Positions 1 through 9,428 of a DNA stretch of 64,000 nt are shown here, piece by piece (the first letter of the stretch is position 1; every line of letters starts with the position of its first letter). Origin of the DNA: CAZSLI01 sp964607705 (GTDB lineage: Bacteria; Actinomycetota; Coriobacteriia; Anaerosomatales; PHET01); contig CAZSLI010000012.1 in the NCBI GenBank assembly GCA_964607705.1, positions 1-64,000 on the forward strand, in the 5' to 3' direction. Made by a program: the position numbers and the translations under genes. The notes under the pieces are model-generated. The model ran no database searches, had not been told where the DNA came from, and saw nothing but the letters and a program-made list of their open reading frames with translations.

Positions 1-52
<52 letters not shown>

Positions 53-320
53 AATTGTCACAGACCGAAGTCTGTGTTTCACGAAGTGAGATCCGGTTCT
101 ATCCGGAGTGGCCCACCTACATCTCTAAGGAAGGAGATGCGGTTTGGACCTGGAAGTCATATCGGTTTGGCCTTTTAGTGGGCCCTCTCGAAATGACGGG
201 TTCATTTTCTGGCTTGTCACAGTATCCGGTTTTCAAGGTTCAAGCCGCAGCAGATTCCCCACATTACCTGCGGTTTCTTCCGCTGCGATCCGCCTCACTC
301 GTGTTCGGCGGCGAGGAGAT
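53..320 (-). other. rrn operon leader (pre-16S)
   Basis: This is the transcribed leader between the rrn promoter and mature 16S. It holds no credible coding gene; short open frames here are not supported by ribosome sites. On the minus strand, around 242-228, the sequence CCTTGAAAACCGGATA resembles the boxA-type antitermination element found in Gram-positive rrn leaders. That reading is by similarity only. AT content is visibly higher than in the flanking genes, as expected for rrn leaders. Confidence 0.6.
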
Positions 321-349
321 ACATTAGTGATTCTCCTCTGGGCTGTCAA
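321..349 (-). promoter_or_regulatory. rrn operon promoter, TTGACA-N17-TAATGT
   Basis: On the minus strand a perfect -35 TTGACA (349-344) is followed after exactly 17 bases by TAATGT (326-321). An A6 tract at about 366-371 lies just upstream, where an UP element would sit. The hexamers point toward the 16S gene and give a leader of about 260 bases. This is the best sigma-70 type promoter in the window, which suits a ribosomal RNA operon. Confidence 0.85.
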
Positions 350-411
350 CACCATTCTCAGACTTTTTTCGGCGGCTTTTCAGCCGACGGATCTGAGATG
401 GAATCGGGGCA

Positions 412-442
412 ACAAAAACGCCCCTCGACCCATCGAGAGGCG
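412..442 (-). terminator. Intrinsic terminator, probably of tyrS
   Basis: On the minus strand CGCCTCTCGA, a four-base loop and TCGAGGGGCG form a 10-bp stem with one G-U pair, followed immediately by TTTTTG. It lies about 280 bases past the tyrS stop and about 60 bases upstream of the rrn -35 box. It would insulate the rrn promoter from tyrS read-through. Confidence 0.85.
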
Positions 443-718
443 CAGGCGCACGTTGCTACCGTCAGTCATCGACGGCTGCTTCGCTTTATGGCCTCGCCTC
501 GCAGAGCTTGATTATCAACGCGCGCTCCGGGTCTGAAGTGATTCCGGTGGTGCGGGGAACGAATCTATCACCTCATGCACGGCATAGCAAGAAGTTTGTT
601 CCCTCGAATCTTGCGCGTCGGACGGCGCGGGTCCGAAAGCTTTGCGCGGACTGGCCAACGGCGGCCTGCGAGGGCCGTAGAAGTGGCTCTCGCAGCGAGC
701 CGACTGACCGATTGGTCC
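443..718. other. Intergenic region between tyrS and its terminator
   Basis: About 276 bases lie between the tyrS stop and the terminator hairpin. I see no conserved protein in any frame, no tRNA, and no strong promoter. It is the 3' untranslated region of tyrS if the terminator at 412-442 is used. Confidence 0.4.
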
Positions 719-1927
719 CTAAGTACGGGCGACCGGCCTCGCGTAGCGCCGCTTGCCCACCTGGACCACAGCCCCTTCCACACTCGCGCGCGTAACATTA
801 TACGAGCGAGCTGGAACCGGTTCGCCGTTGAGACGGACACCGCCCCCGTCGATCAGTCGCCGACCTTCCCCCGCTGACATCGCAAGGCCCAGTTCGGAGA
901 GGAGCCCAGGGAGGTAGACTTCGTCGTCAAGATCCACTGGGATGGAATCGATCTCGTCGGGAATCTGGTGTTGTTTGAAGATGCGATCGAAGGCTGCTTC
1001 CGCATCCACCGCCGCCTCGGCCCCGTGGTAGAGGCCGACTATCTCGCGGGCAAGGCTGCGCTTGGTAGCGTTCGGATGCAGGGCGCCGTCGCTCAGACCT
1101 GCTTCAAGTCCATCGATCTCGTCGACGTCGAGCGCCGTGCAGAGCCGGTAGTACTTGATCATCAGCTCGTCCGGGATCGACATCACCTTGCCGAACATGT
1201 CGTCCGGGGCGTCCGTGAGGCCGATGTAGTTGCCGTAGCTCTTGCTCATCTTCTGGACACCGTCGGTGCCCTCGAGGAGCGGCAACGTCAGACAGACCTG
1301 CGGCGCCATGCCGCTCTTCTCCATGAGGTCCCGACCGGCCAGCAGGTTGAACAGCTGGTCGGTTCCACCAAGCTCGACATCCGCTTCGACGGCAACGGAG
1401 TCGTAAGCCTGGGCGACCGGATACAGGAACTCGTGGAGAGAGATGCCGACGCCTTCGCGGTAGCGCTTCGAGAAGTCCTCGCGCTCAAGGATGCGCGCGA
1501 CCGTGAATTGGCTCGTCAGCCGTAGGATGTCAGCGAAGTCGAGAGGCGCCAGCCAGTCAGAGTTGCGACGCAACTCGGTCTTCTCGGGATCCAAGACCTT
1601 GAACGCCTGCTCGATGTAGGTCTGCGCGTTTTCATCGATCTGCTGTCGCGTGAGTGCGGGCCGTGTCGTGTTGCGCCCCGACGGATCGCCGATGAAGGCG
1701 GTGAAATCACCGATGATGAGCACGACGGTGTGGCCGAGGTCCTGGAACTGCCGAAGCTTACGCAGCGGGACCGCATGGCCCAGGTGAAGGTCGGGCGCCG
1801 TGGGATCCACGCCGAGCTTGACCCGAAGCGGGCGGCCACTCTCGAGCTTCTTGAGCAGGTCGGTCTCGGGAACGAGGTCGGCTATCCCGCTCTTGATGAT
1901 ATGCATCTGTTCGCTGGCCGAGAGCAC
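719..1927 (-). CDS. tyrS: Tyrosyl-tRNA synthetase
   Basis: This cytoplasmic class I synthetase charges tRNA-Tyr. The 402-residue product has the HIGH-type signature HLGH at residues 48-51, the conserved stretch IGDFTAFIGDPSG near 72-84, and KMSKS at 226-230. An S4-like RNA-binding domain makes up roughly the last 65 residues. KMSKS and the overall length match the TyrZ-like bacterial subgroup rather than the E. coli TyrS type. The start is GTG, preceded at eight bases by AGGAGG. It is transcribed away from the divergent PBP gene. No T-box is visible upstream, unlike pheST in this window. Confidence 0.97.
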   Translation of the reverse strand: MLSASEQMHIIKSGIADLVPETDLLKKLESGRPLRVKLGVDPTAPDLHLGHAVPLRKLRQFQDLGHTVVLIIGDFTAFIGDPSGRNTTRPALTRQQIDENAQTYIEQAFKVLDPEKTELRRNSDWLAPLDFADILRLTSQFTVARILEREDFSKRYREGVGISLHEFLYPVAQAYDSVAVEADVELGGTDQLFNLLAGRDLMEKSGMAPQVCLTLPLLEGTDGVQKMSKSYGNYIGLTDAPDDMFGKVMSIPDELMIKYYRLCTALDVDEIDGLEAGLSDGALHPNATKRSLAREIVGLYHGAEAAVDAEAAFDRIFKQHQIPDEIDSIPVDLDDEVYLPGLLSELGLAMSAGEGRRLIDGGGVRLNGEPVPARSYNVTRASVEGAVVQVGKRRYARPVART

Positions 1928-2009
1928 CGCGCGTCCTCCTGAGAGACAGCCGGTAACGGCGCGTGAACAGCGGCCGCCACCAGCCGGGGTGGCTTAAGGT
2001 TTGCGTGTC

Positions 2010-2018
2010 ATACTAGCA
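2010..2018 (-). promoter_or_regulatory. Candidate extended -10 promoter for tyrS
   Basis: TGCTAGTAT on the minus strand is an extended -10 element (TGn plus hexamer TAGTAT) about 83 bases before the tyrS start. No good -35 is present. Similar TGC-TAnnnT elements precede valS, the zinc-ribbon gene, the 3-methyladenine glycosylase gene and tRNA-Leu in this window. Confidence 0.5.
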
Positions 2019-2124
2019 GAACCCATGGGGCCCACTTGCCCTTCAAGACCGCTTGCGCCGAGCTCCGATACTCCGCCGACGCGGTCCCTACTCATCGAAC
2101 ACCGCCCCCTCACGAAGGACGACC

Positions 2125-4722
2125 ATGACCGAACGACGCTCTGACCGCCGAGGAGAACAGCCGCGCCCGCGCCGCCGTTCGGGCGCTGCACCCGCAGCCA
2201 ACCGATCGACGACTCAGCGCCGCTCGCCTCGGCCGACATCAGCGCGCACCGAAGGCCGCCGCCCGCGCCCCGCTACTTCATCGGCACGACGCGGTGCCCC
2301 TGGCCGCGGGGGTCGCATTCTCCGCAACCTGCTTCTGTTCATCGTGTTGGTCGCCGTCGCCGTCGGCGTGACGGGCTGCGCGGTGTACTCGTCGATGTCT
2401 TCGCAACTTCCCGACCCCGACATCACCAAAGCGCGTGGCCGGGACCAGTCGACGGTCATCACCGACCGCAAGGGCAAGACACTCGTACGCCTGTACGCGG
2501 AACAGAATCGCCAGGACGTGGCTCTTTCAGAGATACCCGTCCAAATGCGTCAGGCAGTGATCGCGACCGAGGACCAGCGCTTCTACGAGCACAAGGGCGT
2601 CGACCCCATGGGCATCCTCCGTGCGGTCGTCACCGACGTGCGCAAGGGCGAGAAGGCCCAGGGCGGGTCGACTATCACGCAGCAGTACGTGAAGCAGGCC
2701 TTCGTCACCTCGGAGAAGACGCTCAAGCGCAAACTCCAGGAGGCGATCCTGGCGCAGAAGGTGGAGCGCCGGTACTCCAAGGACGAGATCCTCGGCATGT
2801 ACCTCAATACCATCTACTACGGACATAGCGCGTACGGTATCGAGTCGGCCTCGCGCGCGTACTTCGGCAAGGGCATCAAGGACGTGACGCTTGCCGAGGC
2901 CGCCATGCTCGCCGGCGTGATCAAGTCACCCGGCCGCTACTCCCCCTACCTCGACCCCAAAGCGGCGCTGCAACGCCGAAACACCGTACTGAAGCAGATG
3001 CTGTCCGAGGGCTACATCGACGAGGCTGCCTATCAGGAGGCACGCGACACGCCCATCAAGGTGGCCGGTCTGAAGCCGCCCTCGGCTCGGGCACCGTACT
3101 TCGTCGAGTGGGTGAAGGAGACCCTCGTCGAGGAATACGGGGAGCGGGCGGTCTACCGTGGTGGGCTGCACGTCCGTACCACGCTCGACCCGGCAGCCCA
3201 GTCTGCCGCCGAGAAGGCGGTCGCGGGCGTACTGGACAAGCAAGGCGACCCTTCGGCGGCGCTCGTGGCCATCAACCCGAAGACCGGCGCGGTGATCGCG
3301 ATGGTCGGCGGCAAGGACTTCAAGAAGCAGCAGTTCAACGTGGCTGTCCAGGGAAGGCGTCAGCCTGGTTCGGCCTTCAAGCCGTTCGTGCTGGCCACCG
3401 CACTCTCGGAGGGCGTCAGCCCTGAAAAGGGATTCGAGGCTGGTCCTCGCTCGTTCAATATCACGGGGACGGGCCAGGTATGGAAGGTCACGGGTGCAGG
3501 CGGCGGCCGCAAAGGACCTATGCGGCTACGCGAAGCCACCGAGAAGTCCGTGAACTCGGTCTACGCCCAGCTGATCCTCGACGTGGGCGCCGACAAGGTC
3601 GTCGAGATGGCCGAGAAGCTGGGCATCCGCAAAGGCATCGAGCCCATGCCGGCGATCGCACTCGGCGGCCTGAAGCACGGAGTCTCTCCGCTGGAGATGG
3701 CGAGTGCGTACGGCACGCTTGCAGCGGGTGGCGTCCGAGCCACCCCGTACGGCATTGCCGAGGTGACTGCGGGGAAGAAGGTCCTCAGGAAGACGAAGCC
3801 CGAACTGGAGGAGGCGATCGACCCTGACATCGCCTACCTCACCACCGACATACTCACCGGAGTCATCAAGCGCGGGACCGGCAAATCGGCAGACATCGGA
3901 AGGCCGGCAGCCGGTAAGACCGGAACGACGCAGGAGTACCGCGACGCATGGTTCGTGGGCTACACGCCTGACCTCGTCAGCGCAGTCTGGGTGGGCTACC
4001 CGGAGTCGCAGCGGGAGATGACGTCCGTTCACGGGCGACAGGTGACCGGCGGCTCGTTCCCCGCGGAGATCTGGGCGCGCTTCATGTCCTCGGCGCTGGG
4101 TGACAGGCAGAAGGCGCAGTTCGAGCAGCCGTCCGGACTCACCCGGGTGACGGTCTGCGCGGAAACCGGTGGCCTGGTCACCCAGTTCTGCCCCAAGAAG
4201 GTCTCGGCGCTCGTGCTCGAAAGCCACAAGCCGGCGCTGTGTACGCTGCACAAGGTACCTGTCGAGGTGAAGGTCCCCAACGTGGTGGGCAAGACGAAGC
4301 TTGATGCCCTGACGCAGATCGAGAGCCTCACGCTCAAGGCTGCCGTCGTCGAACGCGACGTGCCTGGCGTGGCGGCCGGGATAGTCGCGTCGCAGACGCC
4401 GGCACCCGGCAAGGTGGTCAAGGCCAACTCGGTGGTGAGCATCGTTGTCAGTACCGGCGGGGGCTCGAACAAGCCGCCGGTCGCTGCCTTCTCGGGACCT
4501 GCAAGTGGCAAGACCGGCGAGTCATTGACCTTCGACGCGACGCCGTCAAGCGATGACGGGGCGATCAAGACCTACTACTGGGAGTTCGGAGACGGCGCGA
4601 CCGCTTCGGGCAAGAAGGCCTCGCATGCATGGTCGGGTCCCGGCACCTATGAAGTCACGTTGTGGGTGACCGACGACAGGGGCGCCCAGGGATCCGTCAC
4701 CAAGAGCATCTCGATCAAGTAG
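2125..4722 (+). CDS. Class A penicillin-binding protein with PASTA and PKD domains
   Basis: This is a bifunctional peptidoglycan transglycosylase/transpeptidase anchored in the membrane and acting outside. The 865-residue product has a 65-residue Arg/Pro-rich cytoplasmic tail and a transmembrane helix at about 67-85. The GT51 domain has catalytic Glu in ATEDQRF near 149. The transpeptidase has SAFK near 415, SVN near 474 and KTGT near 597. A PASTA domain follows at about 712-776, then a PKD domain at about 782-865 with the hallmark WEFGDG. I chose ATG 2125, after GAAGGACG; an upstream in-frame ATG at 2053 would add 24 unlikely residues. PASTA tails are common in Gram-positive PBPs, but a terminal PKD domain is unusual. 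Four Cys near 677, 688, 704 and the membrane are also visible. Confidence 0.95.
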   Translation: MTERRSDRRGEQPRPRRRSGAAPAANRSTTQRRSPRPTSARTEGRRPRPATSSARRGAPGRGGRILRNLLLFIVLVAVAVGVTGCAVYSSMSSQLPDPDITKARGRDQSTVITDRKGKTLVRLYAEQNRQDVALSEIPVQMRQAVIATEDQRFYEHKGVDPMGILRAVVTDVRKGEKAQGGSTITQQYVKQAFVTSEKTLKRKLQEAILAQKVERRYSKDEILGMYLNTIYYGHSAYGIESASRAYFGKGIKDVTLAEAAMLAGVIKSPGRYSPYLDPKAALQRRNTVLKQMLSEGYIDEAAYQEARDTPIKVAGLKPPSARAPYFVEWVKETLVEEYGERAVYRGGLHVRTTLDPAAQSAAEKAVAGVLDKQGDPSAALVAINPKTGAVIAMVGGKDFKKQQFNVAVQGRRQPGSAFKPFVLATALSEGVSPEKGFEAGPRSFNITGTGQVWKVTGAGGGRKGPMRLREATEKSVNSVYAQLILDVGADKVVEMAEKLGIRKGIEPMPAIALGGLKHGVSPLEMASAYGTLAAGGVRATPYGIAEVTAGKKVLRKTKPELEEAIDPDIAYLTTDILTGVIKRGTGKSADIGRPAAGKTGTTQEYRDAWFVGYTPDLVSAVWVGYPESQREMTSVHGRQVTGGSFPAEIWARFMSSALGDRQKAQFEQPSGLTRVTVCAETGGLVTQFCPKKVSALVLESHKPALCTLHKVPVEVKVPNVVGKTKLDALTQIESLTLKAAVVERDVPGVAAGIVASQTPAPGKVVKANSVVSIVVSTGGGSNKPPVAAFSGPASGKTGESLTFDATPSSDDGAIKTYYWEFGDGATASGKKASHAWSGPGTYEVTLWVTDDRGAQGSVTKSISIK

Positions 4723-4736
4723 AGCGAAACGGGGGC

Positions 4737-7139
4737 TCAGTCGACCCCGCGGAAGAAGTGGCCGGAGGTGTAGTCGCCTTCCGGCCGCTTCGTCTTTCTG
4801 CCGGCGAGTGTTTCGTCGAGAGCCGTGCGCATGCGCATGACCGTAGATGCCGCCGCCGACGGGGACTCGGTCTCGAGGTCTGCACGAAGCAGCGAGACCC
4901 CCGTTGCGAGCACCTCGTCGAGCGCAGCGCTGAGGTCGAGCGGCACGGCGTTGTAGACGTGCGTGCGCCCCGTGACGTCGGTCGCGACCGGGAACCGGTA
5001 GCCCTTGCGGTCCTTGAGGTATCGCAAACCCCTGCGCCGGCCGCAGGTGGCGCAGTTCTGCGCACAGGGACCCTCGGTCATCAGGACGCAGTGCTCGGTG
5101 ACCATCAACTCCTGACGGCCCGCAACGCCGATCCCGACCGGAACGGGTGCGCCCTGTGCGCACAGCGCGACTTGTCTCGCAGCAAGCTCGGGCGACAGCC
5201 ATACCGCACGCGCGCCCATATCGGCGAGCTGTTGGACGGCAAACGGGTTCGCTGCATTCAGGCCCCAGTGCGCCTGTACGTCCACGCCCTCGGCTGCAAG
5301 CCGGCTCAGGGCGCCGAGGTTGCCTGCGACCGCTCGTCGTGCCGACAGCCCGGGAGCGAGCAGCCGGTCCATCTCGCGGTCGTGGGCCACGCGCGGGACC
5401 ACGGGCGTGACATCCGCGGGGAATTCCCCGGCAAGCGTTGTGGCCAGTTGGACCTCATCTGCTCCGGCTGCCAGGCAGGCCTCAGCTGCCTCCGCGGAGC
5501 CCACCACGGCAACGAGACGGACCGATGTGGCCGGTGGCCGCCCAGACGTCGTCGGACGCTGGAGCGGCCGTGCGGCAGGCCGATCTCCCCACTGCTCCAG
5601 GACGATCGACTCGTAACTGCCGAGCGCCTCGCGCCGTACCCTGTGCAGCGCCGAGAAGCCCACCCCGGCATCGGGCGACAACGCTATGTCCCAGGTGCGC
5701 ACGCGGTAGGGCGTTCCGCCAAGGCGCCCGACATGCTCGGCCACGTCCTCCGCGGTCACTGCCCGAGTCTTCGCTCGCTCCACGACGGCGCCCTCGGCGC
5801 TGCCTTCACGCCCGGACGCGTCGGTGAAGGTGATCCGCAGGGGCTGCCCGATCACGACCCTCACCTCGGCGGTAACCTCGATGGTCGGACCGGCCTCATC
5901 GGCGAACAGGCGACCGGCAGCCGCCGAGAGCGCCGCGTTGCGCACTCGGAAGACGCGGTCCCCCACGCCGGCCTGAGACGTGAGCTCGATCTGCACGCGC
6001 TCCCCCGCCGGCGCGGTCGTCTGCGTGACGCCGCTCACCATCATGGTGCCGAGCGGCTGCGTGAAGCGTCCACGTGCGGTCCACACCTCGACCGTGTCCT
6101 CGGCATCGACCGCGGCATCGAGCGTAAGACCGGCGACGCTGCCTTCGACGGAGGAAATGCGTCCGATCAGCACGCCCCTGTTGTTGGGTCGCTGATAGCT
6201 CATCATGTCGTTGCCGCGCTCGCCCGTCAGATAGGCCTCGGTGAAGCCCCGTGAGAACGCCTCGGTGAGGACGGACATCTCGCCGTCGCGCACCTCGTAC
6301 TCGCCGCCCATCTCGATGGCCCGGTCGAGAGCACCCCGATAGACCCCGGTCACAAGGGCCACGTACTCCGGGCTCTTCATCCTGCCCTCGATCTTGAGCG
6401 CCGCGACACCGGCATCCACGAGCCGCGGCAGCAGCGTGATGCCTGCCAGGTCCTTAGGAGACAGCAGGTGCGCCCCCACGTCACCGAGCACCGAACCAGC
6501 CTCATCGAGCAGTTCATAGGGCAACCGGCACGGCTGCGCGCACCTTCCGCGGTTCGCCGATCGACCACCGATCATCGATGAGAGCAGACACTGTCCCGAG
6601 TAGCAGATGCAGAGCGCGCCATGAACGAACGACTCGATCTCAACGCCACGCGACTTGCCGGCCTCCACCAGCGCACCGATCTCCTCGATCGAGGTCTCAC
6701 GCGCGAGCGTGATGCGGCAGAAGCCCAGCTCCGCCAGCGCCGCGACGGTCGCCGAGGAGTGCGTGTCGATCTGTGTCGAGGCGTGGAGGCGTACTTGGGG
6801 AAGGGCCTGGCGGATCGCGCGGACGAGCCCGAGGTCTTGCACGATGACGGCGTCCACGCCGGCTTGCCACGCGGCGCCTACCAGCTCGACGGCGTCCTCC
6901 AGTTCATCGGGGAGCACCACGACGTTGGCTGTGAGAAAGACTCTGACTCCCCGGAGGTGCGCGAACCGGCACGCCTCGGCAAGCGTCTCAGGAGTGAAGT
7001 TCTCGGCGCCGCGTCGTGCATTCAGTTCGCCCATGCCGAGATAGACGGCATCGGCGCCCGATGCGACGGCGGCCCGGAGGGACTGCATCCCGCCCGCAGG
7101 CGCTAGGAGCTCGGGATGATGGCGTTCAGTGAGTGACAT
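4737..7139 (-). CDS. U32 family protein (RlhA/YdcP-like, DUF3656-type length)
   Basis: U32 proteins were first called collagenase-like peptidases. Characterised members (E. coli RlhA, TrhP) instead hydroxylate rRNA or tRNA using an iron-sulfur site. The 800-residue product begins with the family's PELLAPAG motif. It carries the signature region HGALCICYSGQCLLSS near residues 175-195, followed by the Cys-containing RGRCAQPC. A second U32-like half from about 540 contains the Cys cluster CAQNCATC near 707. The length fits the RlhA-type architecture rather than the short TrhP type. I chose ATG 7139; a TTG at 7163 would add eight residues. It sits convergent to the PBP gene (stop to stop 14 bases) and divergent from the second PBP. 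Confidence 0.9.
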   Translation of the reverse strand: MSLTERHHPELLAPAGGMQSLRAAVASGADAVYLGMGELNARRGAENFTPETLAEACRFAHLRGVRVFLTANVVVLPDELEDAVELVGAAWQAGVDAVIVQDLGLVRAIRQALPQVRLHASTQIDTHSSATVAALAELGFCRITLARETSIEEIGALVEAGKSRGVEIESFVHGALCICYSGQCLLSSMIGGRSANRGRCAQPCRLPYELLDEAGSVLGDVGAHLLSPKDLAGITLLPRLVDAGVAALKIEGRMKSPEYVALVTGVYRGALDRAIEMGGEYEVRDGEMSVLTEAFSRGFTEAYLTGERGNDMMSYQRPNNRGVLIGRISSVEGSVAGLTLDAAVDAEDTVEVWTARGRFTQPLGTMMVSGVTQTTAPAGERVQIELTSQAGVGDRVFRVRNAALSAAAGRLFADEAGPTIEVTAEVRVVIGQPLRITFTDASGREGSAEGAVVERAKTRAVTAEDVAEHVGRLGGTPYRVRTWDIALSPDAGVGFSALHRVRREALGSYESIVLEQWGDRPAARPLQRPTTSGRPPATSVRLVAVVGSAEAAEACLAAGADEVQLATTLAGEFPADVTPVVPRVAHDREMDRLLAPGLSARRAVAGNLGALSRLAAEGVDVQAHWGLNAANPFAVQQLADMGARAVWLSPELAARQVALCAQGAPVPVGIGVAGRQELMVTEHCVLMTEGPCAQNCATCGRRRGLRYLKDRKGYRFPVATDVTGRTHVYNAVPLDLSAALDEVLATGVSLLRADLETESPSAAASTVMRMRTALDETLAGRKTKRPEGDYTSGHFFRGVD

Positions 7140-7254
7140 TGGCGGTGATTTTCCCTGGAGCAACGATGCGGTTACTTATCCCTGTATCACTGGTACGGGT
7201 TATGCGTCAGCAGGGGACAATGTAGCATTGGTGTAATACGACGCTCGGAGGAGC

Positions 7255-9363
7255 ATGTCTGCACGCAATCGCCGGCTGGAACGGAAGCGACAGAGTCGTC
7301 GCGTCGTTCTCGTCGTCCAGATACTGGCTCTCATCTTCATCTCGCTTCTCATCGTGGGTGGCCTGACGGCCGCCGCCGGTGCAGCGACCATCTCCAGCTG
7401 GCTCAAGAACCTTCCCGATCCCAATGCGCCGGGCGCGTTCGACGTGGCCCAGGCGACGAGGATCTACTCGGCCGATGGGAAGTTGCTCGCGCGCCTCTAT
7501 CTTGAGAACCGCGAAGTCATACCGATCTCCAAGATGGCGAGTGACCTGCCCAACGCCGTCGTGGCCATCGAGGACGAACGCTTCTACCAGCACAACGGAG
7601 TCGACATCGCCGGCATCGGCCGGGCCGTGGTCAAGAACCTGACCTCGGGTGACCTTGCCGGCGAAGGCGCGTCGACCATCACGCAGCAGTACATACGCAA
7701 TACGATCCTGCTCGACGAGCGCACGGACATCTCGCTTGCGCGCAAGATCCGTGAGGCCTACCTCGCGATGGAGCTCGAAAAGCGCTACGACAAGCAGCAG
7801 ATCCTCGAGATGTACCTCAACGCGATCTACTTCGGCGAGGGCGCGTACGGGGCGCAGGCCGCTTCAAGGACCTTCTTCTCGAAGCCGGCTTCGAAGCTGA
7901 CACTCGCCGAGGCCGCATTGCTTGCGGGTCTGCCTCAGCAGCCGAGCCGACTGAGCCCGTACGAGAACCCCGAGGCCGCGGTCAAGCGTCGCGACCAGGT
8001 GCTGGCGCGCATGCTCGTCAACGGCTACATCACGCAGGAGCAGTACCAGACGGCTGTGGCGGAACCGCTGAAGCTCAAGCGCGCGAAGGAGCCGGAGGAC
8101 GGCATCTACCAAGCGCCCTACTACGTGGCGCACGTCAAGAAGCTTCTCCAGGCTCAGTTCAGCGAGGGAGTCGTCTTCCAAGGCGGCCTGAAGGTCACTA
8201 CCGCGTTGGACACTCGTCTCCAGGGATACGCGGAGTCGGCGGTTAAGAACGGCGTGCCGCGAACCGGTCCCGAAGGCGCCCTCGTGTCGCTCGACCCGAG
8301 GAACGGATACGTCAAAGCGCTGGTAGGCGGCCGCAACTATCACAAGAACAAGTTCAACATCGCGACGCAGGGGCATAGGCAGCCAGGGTCGTCGTTCAAG
8401 ACGTTCACGCTGGTGACGGCGCTCCAGGAGGGCATGCCGCCCTACTACCGGATCGACTCCTCATCGCCGGCGTACATACCGACGAAGCCCAAGCCTTGGC
8501 GCGTGTCGAACAGCGAGGGCAGCGGCCGCGGAGCCATGACGCTCGAGCGCGCGACCCAGTTGTCGGTGAACACGGTGTTCGCTCGAGTGGCATGGGGGAT
8601 CGGTGCGCGCAAGATCGTGCGGACGGCGAAGCGCATGGGTATCGAGTCGCCGCTCTCACCGTACCCATCCATCGCACTGGGCGCGCAGAACGTGACGCCT
8701 CTGGAGATGGCCTCAGCCTACGGGACGCTGGCCAACAACGGCACGCACTTCGAGCCGGTGTTCGTCACCAAGGTCGAGGACCGCAACGGGAAGGTCCTCT
8801 TCGAAGCGACCCCCGACGGCGAACAGGCCATCAAGCCTTCGATCGCGTGGGCCGCAACCGACATCCTTCGGGGAGTCATCACCGCAGGCACGGCGACTCG
8901 GGCCAACATCGGTCGCCCGGCTGCGGGCAAGACAGGCACGAGCCAAGACCATCGCGACGTCTGGTTCGTCGGCTACACGCCTGACCTTGTCACCGCTGTC
9001 TGGGTCGGCCATCGCAAGGAGCAGACGATCTACGTCAACGGCGCGCGGGCGTTCGGCGGTACCGTATGCGCTCCCATCTGGGCCGACTACATGCGCAAGG
9101 CGCTACGCGCCAAGCCGGCGCTCTCGTTCAAGACGGCGCCGCCCCCCAAGTACAACGCCTCGCGCTTCAACATCCCGCAGGGCAAAGAGGCGACCGAGAA
9201 GGTGAAGTCGCGGACGGGCGGCACCGGCTCGGGATCCACGGGTGGCACCGGTGGCGGCGGTGGCGGTGGAAAGGGCGGCAACGGTGGCGGTGACGGCGGT
9301 GGCGGGAATCCACCACCTCCTCCCCCTCCGCCGCCAGATACCAGCGGCACAGTGACGCCTTAG
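7255..9363 (+). CDS. Class A penicillin-binding protein (PBP1A-like)
   Basis: This is a second membrane-anchored transglycosylase/transpeptidase, 702 residues long. A short basic N-terminus precedes a transmembrane helix at about 17-40. The GT51 domain has Glu in AIEDERF near 106 and the GASTITQQY motif. The transpeptidase has SSFK near 380, SVN near 437 and KTGTS near 558. It lacks the PASTA and PKD domains of the first PBP. Instead it ends in about 50 residues of Gly runs, a nine-Pro run and a Ser/Thr tail. ATG 7255 follows GGAGGAG. The two PBPs are about 2.5 kb apart and similar along the catalytic core, so they are probably old paralogues. Confidence 0.95.
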   Translation: MSARNRRLERKRQSRRVVLVVQILALIFISLLIVGGLTAAAGAATISSWLKNLPDPNAPGAFDVAQATRIYSADGKLLARLYLENREVIPISKMASDLPNAVVAIEDERFYQHNGVDIAGIGRAVVKNLTSGDLAGEGASTITQQYIRNTILLDERTDISLARKIREAYLAMELEKRYDKQQILEMYLNAIYFGEGAYGAQAASRTFFSKPASKLTLAEAALLAGLPQQPSRLSPYENPEAAVKRRDQVLARMLVNGYITQEQYQTAVAEPLKLKRAKEPEDGIYQAPYYVAHVKKLLQAQFSEGVVFQGGLKVTTALDTRLQGYAESAVKNGVPRTGPEGALVSLDPRNGYVKALVGGRNYHKNKFNIATQGHRQPGSSFKTFTLVTALQEGMPPYYRIDSSSPAYIPTKPKPWRVSNSEGSGRGAMTLERATQLSVNTVFARVAWGIGARKIVRTAKRMGIESPLSPYPSIALGAQNVTPLEMASAYGTLANNGTHFEPVFVTKVEDRNGKVLFEATPDGEQAIKPSIAWAATDILRGVITAGTATRANIGRPAAGKTGTSQDHRDVWFVGYTPDLVTAVWVGHRKEQTIYVNGARAFGGTVCAPIWADYMRKALRAKPALSFKTAPPPKYNASRFNIPQGKEATEKVKSRTGGTGSGSTGGTGGGGGGGKGGNGGGDGGGGNPPPPPPPPPDTSGTVTP

Positions 9364-9373
9364 ACGAATATGA

Positions 9374-9404
9374 GAGAGGCCCCGTCCGGTGGACGGGGCC
9401 TCTC
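9374..9404. terminator. Bidirectional intrinsic terminator
   Basis: GAGAGGCCCCGTCC and its exact complement form a 14-bp stem with a three-base loop, followed by a short T-rich stretch (TTCAT) on the plus strand. It lies between the stops of the convergent PBP and NIF3-like genes and could serve both. Confidence 0.8.
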
Positions 9405-9428
9405 TTCATCGCGCGTGTTCCTGGTCGC

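Noticed and set aside
9214..9350. Tandem repeat or phase-variable tract
   Set aside because: It encodes Gly and Pro runs in the tail of the second PBP with mixed codons. There is no regular DNA repeat unit long enough to suggest slippage.
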